From assembly GCA_964613075.1 (NCBI GenBank), contig CAZTFV010000046.1:1-9052 (forward strand): DNA of 9,052 bases, written 5' to 3'. Positions 1-4,409 of the stretch are shown here, in pieces; the stretch's first letter is position 1; every line of letters begins with the position of its first letter. The notes below the pieces were generated by a model. It was not told the origin of the DNA and searched no databases. It saw nothing but the letters and a program-made list of their open reading frames with translations. The DNA comes from CAYWEP01 sp964613075 (lineage in GTDB: Bacteria; Patescibacteriota; Microgenomatia; Levybacterales; UBA12049). The position numbers were made by a program, and so were the translations under genes.

Positions 1-280
1 AGTCAAAGTAGATGACATGCGATTCATCGGAAAAGACAACAAACATCTGAAGCTGGTTGTTTCTCAAAAAAATCCAACCCCACGTCATTCTGGCCCCTCA
101 CCCAAACCCTCTCCCTCAGGGAGAGGGATACAGGGTATGTTTGAGTGCGTGGCTTTCGGGATGGGGGATAGGACAAATGAGCTAAAGCCCGGAAGCACTA
201 TTGATGTTGTGTATACAATTGATGAAAACAATTGGAATGGAAACAAAAAGTTGCAGTTAAAAATAAAAGACTTTAAATAA
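1..280 (+). CDS. recJ: Single-stranded-DNA-specific exonuclease RecJ, C-terminal fragment (5' end outside window)
   Basis: The reading frame is open from base 2 to a TAA at 278-280. RecJ degrades single-stranded DNA 5' to 3' in recombination and repair, in the cytoplasm. Only the C-terminal OB-fold is visible: the frame opens with VKVDDMRFIGKDNKHLKLVV and closes with ELKPGSTIDVVYTIDENNWNG followed by LQLKIKDF, which is the usual end of RecJ proteins. The DHH and DHHA1 catalytic domains lie upstream of the window. The oddity is about 21 extra residues (bases 71-133, Pro/Ser/Gly-rich, core PSPKPSPSGRG) between two strands of the OB-fold, where relatives have only a short turn. They are encoded by a palindromic repeat, listed separately. 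The frame continues intact after the insert, so the protein is probably full length and functional. The next gene converges on it, 12 nt beyond the stop. Family identification rests on remembered similarity of the C-terminal motif. Confidence 0.8.
   Translation, partial: VKVDDMRFIGKDNKHLKLVVSQKNPTPRHSGPSPKPSPSGRGIQGMFECVAFGMGDRTNELKPGSTIDVVYTIDENNWNGNKKLQLKIKDFK
71..133. repeat. Palindromic dispersed repeat inserted in frame within recJ
   Basis: Bases 107-115 (CCCTCTCCC) and 119-127 (GGGAGAGGG) form a perfect 9-bp inverted repeat with a 3-nt TCA loop, preceded by the C-rich stretch CCCCTCACCCAAA. This resembles a class of GC-rich palindromes (CCCTCACCC...CCCTCTCCC...GGGAGAGGG) that I recall from intergenic regions of many bacterial genomes. 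The composition contrasts sharply with the AT-rich recJ sequence around it. The extent of 71-133 is set by where RecJ similarity stops and resumes, is 63 nt (a multiple of three), and contains no stop in the recJ frame. Exact element ends are inferred. Confidence 0.7.
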
Positions 281-292
281 AAATCATTTATT

Positions 293-616
293 TTATTTCC
301 TTATCTCTGCCCCTCTCCGCATTCTTTGATATCTATCTCTAACCTGCGCTGCAGTAAGCTCTACAATCGTACCCCACTGTGGCATACCATTTCCTAGTTC
401 CATCGTGCGTAGAATATTTTGTTCTACTCGTCCTAGTGGTAGAATACCCGTCCCAACTAAATTTCCTGCTCTGCGGGCAATAGTCCTCTGCACGTCATCT
501 GGTGCACCGTAGTTTTGCAACATTTCAGCTAATGGACCAACTGGTTTTGCCTGCATTCCTAAGTCTCTTGTGCTTAATGGAATTCCAGGTCTCGCATCTA
601 TTGATCTATTTCCCAA
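293..616 (-). CDS. Small protein of unknown function, TTG start
   Basis: This encodes 107 residues that I do not recognise. The start is TTG at 616-614: a TAA lies directly upstream in frame (619-617), and a strong Shine-Dalgarno sequence, GAGGAGGT (632-625), ends 8 nt before it, so the TTG is well supported. The protein has no signal peptide, membrane segment or cysteine. The N-terminal third is rich in Gly and Pro; the rest has alternating charged and hydrophobic residues (AEMLQNYGAPDDVQRTIARR, later ELTAAQVRDRYQRMRRGAEI) and is probably helical, with a basic tail. It sits alone on the minus strand, converging on recJ. Its promoter is consensus-like and its leader has attenuator-like hairpins, so expression appears conditional. 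The ribosome binding site and promoter make a real gene likely, but its function is unknown. Confidence 0.7.
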   Translation of the reverse strand: MGNRSIDARPGIPLSTRDLGMQAKPVGPLAEMLQNYGAPDDVQRTIARRAGNLVGTGILPLGRVEQNILRTMELGNGMPQWGTIVELTAAQVRDRYQRMRRGAEIRK

Positions 617-637
617 TTATTTTTACCTCCTCTCAAT

Positions 638-664
638 AAAAAATCTCCTCTTTTGGAGGAGATT
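638..664 (-). terminator. Terminator-like hairpin in the leader of the 107-residue gene
   Basis: Read on the minus strand, AATCTCCTC (664-656) pairs perfectly with GAGGAGATT (650-642) across a CAAAA loop. A U-tract follows (643-638, six Us, two of them within the stem, then A and two more Us). It lies just before the Shine-Dalgarno sequence of the downstream gene, where a terminator would switch that gene off. On the plus strand there is no T-tract after the stem, so the minus orientation is the relevant one. Confidence 0.6.
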
Positions 665-695
665 GGTTTACGCGTGTTTGTTACGCAATCTCCTC
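656..695 (-). promoter_or_regulatory. Antiterminator-like alternative hairpin
   Basis: On the minus strand GAGGAGATTG (695-686) is perfectly complementary to CAATCTCCTC (665-656), giving a 10-bp stem. A short inner GCGT/ACGC helix (686-683 with 675-672) competes only at its last pair. The 3' arm is the same strand that forms the 5' arm of the terminator-like hairpin, so the two structures cannot coexist. This is the textbook layout of an attenuator. The complementarity is seen directly; the regulatory role is inferred. Confidence 0.5.
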
Positions 696-750
696 AGCCT
701 TTAAGGCTAAAGAAATGGTACCAACAAAATTGTGAAAATAAAACGTTCAT
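694..750 (-). CDS. Possible 18-residue leader peptide rich in aromatic residues
   Basis: ATG at 750-748 opens an 18-codon frame, MNVLFSQFCWYHFFSLKG, ending in TGA at 696-694. The run FCWYHFF places Trp, Tyr, His and two Phe codons within seven positions. The stop codon overlaps the 5' arm of the antiterminator-like stem (695-686). A ribosome that finishes translation would cover that arm and favour the terminator, while one stalled at codons 10-14 would leave it free. There is no Shine-Dalgarno sequence, but the predicted transcript starts only about 7 nt before the ATG, so it could be read as a near-leaderless message. TTT-rich frames arise by chance in AT-rich DNA, so the case rests on position and context, not on the sequence alone. 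Confidence 0.35.
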   Translation of the reverse strand: MNVLFSQFCWYHFFSLKG

Positions 751-763
751 TATTATAGGATTT

Positions 764-793
764 ATTATATTACAAAGGCTCATCTCTTGTCAA
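764..793 (-). promoter_or_regulatory. Consensus sigma-70-type promoter for the 107-residue gene and its leader
   Basis: On the minus strand TTGACA (793-788) is followed after 18 nt by TATAAT (769-764); both boxes match consensus exactly. Transcription should start near 757. A second TATAAT lies at 757-752 without a well-placed -35. Confidence 0.65.
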
Positions 794-815
794 GATGGAA
801 TTTTCCATGTATGAT
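787..815 (+). promoter_or_regulatory. Promoter for aspS, back to back with the minus-strand promoter
   Basis: TTGTCA (787-792), a 17-nt spacer and TATGAT (810-815) make a good sigma-70-type promoter, giving a start near 822 and an aspS leader of about 160 nt. Its -35 box occupies the same bases as the -35 of the divergent promoter (788-793). A 6+6 inverted repeat, ATGGAA-TT-TTCCAT (795-808), fills most of its spacer and lies just upstream of the minus-strand -35, so it could be an operator affecting both directions. Confidence 0.55.
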
Positions 816-858
816 ACGAGGCAAGCTGAACTTGGTTTGGTCAAAAGGTTTGGGTAAA

Positions 859-952
859 GCTGCTAGTATGGTAAAGGGTTTAGTTTAAAGGGAAAAACTA
901 CATCTTAAGACTATACCCATACGAGTAGCGACAACTAAACCTTTATACCATA
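859..952 (+). ncRNA. Structured element with alternative pairings in the aspS leader
   Basis: Two long imperfect inverted repeats interleave. Arm 859-871 (GCTGCTAGTATGG) pairs with 917-929 (CCATACGAGTAGC) with one G-U pair and one mismatch, and can enclose a second hairpin, 881-890 with 904-913. Arm 867-886 alternatively pairs with 933-952, with 7-bp perfect ends and one bulge in the middle. The two sets share bases 867-871 and 881-886 and cannot form fully together. The short 930-932 linker makes a pseudoknot unlikely. It could be a cis-regulatory RNA of aspS or a decayed mobile inverted-repeat element. No T-box motif or known riboswitch consensus was recognised, and it is not a tRNA. Confidence 0.4.
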
Positions 953-955
953 ACA

Positions 956-984
956 AGAGATCCTTCGCTATTACTCAGGATGAC
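956..984. repeat. Dispersed imperfect palindrome overlapping the aspS start
   Basis: The stretch reads AGATCCTTCGCTATTACTC followed by AGGATGAC, with ATCCT (960-964) and AGGAT (977-981) as outer arms. It resembles a common bacterial repeat of the type AGATCCTTCGC...CTCAGGATGAC, whose reverse translation often appears as VILS-type residues in spurious proteins; here the minus strand reads VILSNSEGSL. Only one copy is in the window, so membership in a repeat family is from memory. Confidence 0.5.
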
Positions 985-985
985 T

Positions 986-2347
986 ATGGATAGATCACTT
1001 ATCACTGATTGTTTAAAAAAGGTTGGTGAGGAAGTGAAGGTCGCCGGGTGGGTACAGACTGTCAGGGCGCATGGGAAAATCGCATTTTTTGATCTTCGCG
1101 ACCGATCTGGACTCCTCCAGATTGCCGCCTTCAAACCTGAAATCGTAAAACAAATAACTTGTCTTGGTTCTCAAGATGCAGTTGAGGTATATGGTAAAGT
1201 AAAACAGCGGGAAGAAAGATACATTAACAAAGAAAATCCAGTCGGCACAATTGAACTTGAAGCGGAAAATGTAACTGTACTTCATAAGGCTGAGGAAATG
1301 CCATTTGATATGGGCGGAAAAGAACTTCACCTTGAACTGCCCACCCTTCTTGATTACCGTTCTTTAACTCTTAAGCATGATACTGTTCGGATGATTTTTA
1401 TTATTCAAGCTGCTTTAGCTGAGGAATTTCGTAAAGCCGCACGGAAGCTTGATTGTACAGAGATATTTGTTCCGACCATTGCTTCGGGAGCCACAGAAGG
1501 AGGATCGGAAGTATTCGAGGTTAATTATTATGGGCACAAGGCCTTCATGACACAAAGTCCGCAGCTTTATAAGCAAATTATGGTCGGTGTTTTTGAACGT
1601 GTTTTTACTATCGCAAAAGCCTATAGAGCAGAACCGTCAGTGACAACCAGACATCTCTCAGAAGCAACGCAAATGGATATTGAAATGGGATTTATTGAAA
1701 GGTTTGAAGAGCTGCTTGATGCACTTGAATTCGTGGGCTGCGAAATGATAAAGCATGTTTCTGAGCAACATTCTGAAATTCTTAAGAAATTTGGTGTAGA
1801 AAAGCCATTGGTTCCAGCCAGAGTCCCAAGGCTTACCCTCAGGGAGGCGCAAGAAATTGTCACAAAAAGAACCGGCAGGGATTTGAGTCGCGAGCCAGAT
1901 CTTAACCCGGAGGATGAGAAAGAAATTTGTGACTGGGCCAGAAAAGAGCACGGATCAGATTTTGTGACGATAACGCATTTCCCCACAAAAAAACGAGCGT
2001 TCTATACTATGCCTGACCCTAAGAACCCTGAATACAGCTTGTCATACGATTTACTTTTCAGGGGACTTGAGATTTTGAGCGGGAGCCAGCGCATCCATGA
2101 GTATGCAGTGCTTGTTGAGAAAATGCGGGAAAAGGGCATTGATCCCAAGAATTTCGGCATGTATTTGATGGCTTTTCAATATGGCATGCCCCCCGAAGGA
2201 GGGTTTTCTTTTGGGCTTGAACGCCTTACAATGAAATTACTGGAATTAGGAAATGTTCGGGAGGCGTCACTCTTCCCGCGTGATATGGAGCGTGTTGATG
2301 AAAGATTCTCGCAAAGCACTCAAAAACAAGAAAAATCAACCAACTAA
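986..2347 (+). CDS. aspS: Archaeal-type aspartyl-tRNA synthetase, probably non-discriminating (Asp/Asn)
   Basis: This class IIb synthetase of 453 residues joins aspartate to tRNA(Asp) in the cytoplasm. The N-terminal OB-fold anticodon-binding domain (about 15-100, VKVAGWVQTVRAHGK, FFDLRDRSG) is followed by the catalytic domain. Motif 1 ends at P163, motif 2 spans about 204-236 with R214-A-E216 and TTRHLSEA, and motif 3 is GGFSFGLERL (405-414). The length and lack of the bacterial insertion domain make it the short archaeal type. Residues Q24 and P85 align, by my reading, with positions that separate discriminating enzymes (Trp, Lys) from non-discriminating ones; the proline favours also charging tRNA(Asn), which would need GatCAB. 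I chose ATG 986 because AGGA (977-980) sits 5 nt upstream; ATG 980 is the alternative and overlaps that site. The tail after FPRDMERVDER is not conserved and overlaps dacA. Confidence 0.92.
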   Translation: MDRSLITDCLKKVGEEVKVAGWVQTVRAHGKIAFFDLRDRSGLLQIAAFKPEIVKQITCLGSQDAVEVYGKVKQREERYINKENPVGTIELEAENVTVLHKAEEMPFDMGGKELHLELPTLLDYRSLTLKHDTVRMIFIIQAALAEEFRKAARKLDCTEIFVPTIASGATEGGSEVFEVNYYGHKAFMTQSPQLYKQIMVGVFERVFTIAKAYRAEPSVTTRHLSEATQMDIEMGFIERFEELLDALEFVGCEMIKHVSEQHSEILKKFGVEKPLVPARVPRLTLREAQEIVTKRTGRDLSREPDLNPEDEKEICDWARKEHGSDFVTITHFPTKKRAFYTMPDPKNPEYSLSYDLLFRGLEILSGSQRIHEYAVLVEKMREKGIDPKNFGMYLMAFQYGMPPEGGFSFGLERLTMKLLELGNVREASLFPRDMERVDERFSQSTQKQEKSTN

Positions 2348-3272
2348 CTTTCTCCTCCATTTTATTTTGCTTTTTTTGCTGCCGGTTCTCCTGCTTTTGA
2401 CGCTTGGTGTTTTGTATTTTTTTGATCGATCGTACAGAAGGCAACTTGAAAGCGCGGCGCATCCGCCAGATGTCTCCCAATACACACTGACAGCCTATCC
2501 TTTTTACAAACAGCCATTTTCACCGTACGTCTCAGCTCATGCAGCACTTGTTATGGAAGATTCCTCAAAAGTAGCGCTTTTTGCTAAAAATCCAAATAGT
2601 CGTTTTCCTACAGCCTCAACGGCAAAAATAATGACTGCACTTGTCAGTCTTGAGTATTTTAAACCGCAAAGTATATTACATGTTGTATCGGACAGGGTTG
2701 AAGGGACTGTGGTTGGAATAAAAAAGGGAGAAACATTTTATTTTGAGGATCTTCTCTATGGAATGATGTTGCCATCGGGGAATGATGCGGCATTTGCGAT
2801 TGCGGAGAATTACCCGGGCGGTGTACCCGCTTTTGTTAAGAAGATGAATGAAAAAGCTGCGTTGCTTCATTTGGTTAATACCCGTTATGTTGATCCGGCG
2901 GGACTGGACGATACAGGTAATTTTACAACGGCATTTGATCTAGCCAATCTTTCATCCTACGCTTTGAAAAATCGTCAACTTGCAACCGTTGTGTCAACAA
3001 AACAAAAAATAATCAGCACGATTGATGGAAAGGATAGATACGAAATAAGTAATTTGAATAGGTTGCTCGGGATAAATGGCGTGACTGGGTTGAAGACCGG
3101 ATTTACGCAAGTAGCGGGAGGCGTGCTTGCGACATCCAAGCTTGAGAAGGGACATACATTTCTGATCGTGGTTATGAAAAGTCAGGATCGTTTTTATGAT
3201 ACGGAGGCTTTACTATCACTTGTTGCCAATAATGTCGATTATTATCAGCCGGTTTTCCGCATAGACTATTGA
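2298..3272 (+). CDS. dacA: Membrane-anchored D-alanyl-D-alanine carboxypeptidase (penicillin-binding protein, peptidase S11)
   Basis: This 324-residue serine peptidase removes the terminal D-Ala from peptidoglycan stem peptides outside the membrane. All three active-site motifs are present: S107-T-A-K110, S160-G-N162 and K266-T-G268. A basic N-terminus is followed by one hydrophobic helix (about 18-42) that anchors it, leaving the catalytic domain outside. It lacks the C-terminal beta domain and amphipathic anchor of E. coli PBP5, ending soon after the catalytic fold. The start at ATG 2298 has GGAG (2287-2290) 7 nt upstream, inside aspS, so the two genes overlap by 50 nt in different frames and are probably co-transcribed. 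A longer frame from 2253 lacks a comparable ribosome binding site. The protein has no cysteines, so it is not a client of the Dsb pair downstream. The specific symbol is by family; dacC or dacF would fit equally. Confidence 0.88.
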   Translation: MKDSRKALKNKKNQPTNFLLHFILLFLLPVLLLLTLGVLYFFDRSYRRQLESAAHPPDVSQYTLTAYPFYKQPFSPYVSAHAALVMEDSSKVALFAKNPNSRFPTASTAKIMTALVSLEYFKPQSILHVVSDRVEGTVVGIKKGETFYFEDLLYGMMLPSGNDAAFAIAENYPGGVPAFVKKMNEKAALLHLVNTRYVDPAGLDDTGNFTTAFDLANLSSYALKNRQLATVVSTKQKIISTIDGKDRYEISNLNRLLGINGVTGLKTGFTQVAGGVLATSKLEKGHTFLIVVMKSQDRFYDTEALLSLVANNVDYYQPVFRIDY

Positions 3273-3290
3273 TTGCGAATTTCTACCCGC

Positions 3291-4340
3291 CTACTCCTGT
3301 TTTATCCAATCATTTTGCACTGCTGAGACGTAGGCGAAGAATGAGTTGTCTTCATTGATAAACACATAAATTGGCATCAGATAGTCTTGTATGTCATCTC
3401 CGGAATAATACGCAAGGTACACGTCTCTTATTGAAATTTCAGAATCCCGTGTGAATTTTGCGGCAATATATGCTTTGCCGTTTTCCAGCTCATCAAATGC
3501 TTCTTGGGTTGTTTTGATGGGGTAATCAGAAGGATTGGCAGAATCAATAGTATGATGATAATAATTTGCCTCAACAACCTGCTGCCTACTTCCGGTTACT
3601 GTGCCTGAGAGAAGCACATTGATGGACGAGGATGGGGGATTGGGGTATTGAATGGGTAAGTCATCGATAGATTTTTGATAGAGATCCACTCTTACAATTT
3701 GAGCAGACGCCTCACTTGTTGCATCAACGAGCGTTCTTCCTTGTATTGTCAAGAATTTTACTTGTGACAGGCTGGTATCCATATCATCTGGAAAATGCTG
3801 CATGCTTCTGAAAAATTCAACCGCTTGCGTTTTTGCTGATTCCTCATCTGGTAAAGATCGCGCTTCCTTTACAGGTGCGGATGAGAAATAGTTGGATCGT
3901 AATTTAAAATTATCGGTTACGATATCCATTTCAATTGAGCGGCCAAGACCGCTAGCGCTATCCCAGCGATAGAGATTGTCGCTTATCAGAATTTCTTTTC
4001 CGCCAAAGCCGGCTCCGGCGACCTGGGCCTTTGCATCGGCAAGATCATTCAGTCGGAGCCTTTCATTTATAATCTGATAGACATCTGCCCGATCACCCAG
4101 GTCAGGAAGCGTTGCATCAACCGTGTCGACAACATAGCTTAATGCTTCATCAGTTATGTTTTTAGGGAAGGCGATGGCAGGTAATTCTCCGAATTCTGCT
4201 TTCGGTAATACCTGTTTTTCCGGGATGAGACTCAGGAGAAAGCGGATTGCAAATACAAGGATAACTATTCCCACGACTGCGATAGCTGCCAACTTGAGAA
4301 ATTTTTTGGTTGACTCGGTAACATTGTGTAGAGACGCCAT
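3291..4340 (-). CDS. Membrane-anchored extracytoplasmic protein of unknown function
   Basis: This encodes 349 residues with a short polar N-terminus, one hydrophobic helix (about 14-38, LAAIAVVGIVILVFAIRFLL) and a large soluble domain that should lie outside the membrane. I do not recognise the family with confidence. The C-terminal segment, with GKAYIAAKF, IRDVYLAYYSGD, YLMPIYVFINED and FAYVSAV, loosely recalls the PepSY-like repeats of YycH/YycI-type proteins, but this is only an impression. There are no cysteines and no lipobox. The start at ATG 4340 comes just before the membrane helix; a longer frame upstream runs into the divergent promoter region and gltX. No Shine-Dalgarno sequence precedes it: the ATG is 5 nt after a perfect hairpin in the mRNA. 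It converges on dacA with 18 nt between stops and is divergent from gltX. Confidence 0.8.
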   Translation of the reverse strand: MASLHNVTESTKKFLKLAAIAVVGIVILVFAIRFLLSLIPEKQVLPKAEFGELPAIAFPKNITDEALSYVVDTVDATLPDLGDRADVYQIINERLRLNDLADAKAQVAGAGFGGKEILISDNLYRWDSASGLGRSIEMDIVTDNFKLRSNYFSSAPVKEARSLPDEESAKTQAVEFFRSMQHFPDDMDTSLSQVKFLTIQGRTLVDATSEASAQIVRVDLYQKSIDDLPIQYPNPPSSSINVLLSGTVTGSRQQVVEANYYHHTIDSANPSDYPIKTTQEAFDELENGKAYIAAKFTRDSEISIRDVYLAYYSGDDIQDYLMPIYVFINEDNSFFAYVSAVQNDWIKQE

Positions 4341-4345
4341 GTCTT

Positions 4346-4370
4346 GGTACGTGCAGAAAATGCACGTACC
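4346..4370. promoter_or_regulatory. Perfect 10-bp inverted repeat between divergent genes
   Basis: GGTACGTGCA (4346-4355) and TGCACGTACC (4361-4370) are perfect reverse complements around a 5-nt GAAAA spacer. Neither strand has a T-tract after it, so it is not a terminator. It lies downstream of the predicted minus-strand -10 and directly upstream of the gltX -35. It could be an operator for both genes. Transcribed leftwards, it would fill nearly the whole 5' leader of the 349-residue protein and end 5 nt before its ATG. Confidence 0.6.
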
Positions 4371-4399
4371 TTGAGTATAAAGAAAACTTTCTGTACAAT
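4371..4399 (+). promoter_or_regulatory. Promoter of the gltX operon
   Basis: TTGAGT (4371-4376), a 17-nt spacer and TACAAT (4394-4399) fit a sigma-70-type promoter. The expected start, about 4405-4408, falls within a few bases of the gltX ATG at 4410, which predicts a leaderless mRNA. Confidence 0.55.
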
Positions 4400-4403
4400 G
4401 CAA
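4374..4403 (-). promoter_or_regulatory. Promoter of the 349-residue membrane protein gene
   Basis: On the minus strand TTGCAT (4403-4398), an 18-nt spacer and TATACT (4379-4374) predict a start near 4367. Its -10 overlaps the gltX -35 and its -35 overlaps the gltX -10, so the two promoters cannot be occupied together. Confidence 0.4.
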
Positions 4404-4409
4404 ATGACT

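Noticed and set aside
275..300. Bidirectional terminator between recJ and the converging gene
   Set aside because: The only complementarity is AT-only (AAATAAA/TTTATTT), too weak to call.
641..695. CRISPR-like direct repeat, because AATCTCCTC occurs twice
   Set aside because: Only two short copies, explained by the competing hairpin arms; no repeat-spacer periodicity.
859..952. tRNA or T-box in the aspS leader
   Set aside because: No acceptor, T-arm or T-box consensus is present; the pairings do not form a cloverleaf.
943..1134. Minus-strand frame of 63 codons containing VILSNSEGSL
   Set aside because: It is the reverse translation of the dispersed repeat joined to the antisense of aspS; no ribosome binding site or promoter supports it.
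4344..4409. N-terminal extension of GltX
   Set aside because: The added residues have no family counterpart and cover the promoter; MVRTRIAPSPTG at 4410 is the canonical start.
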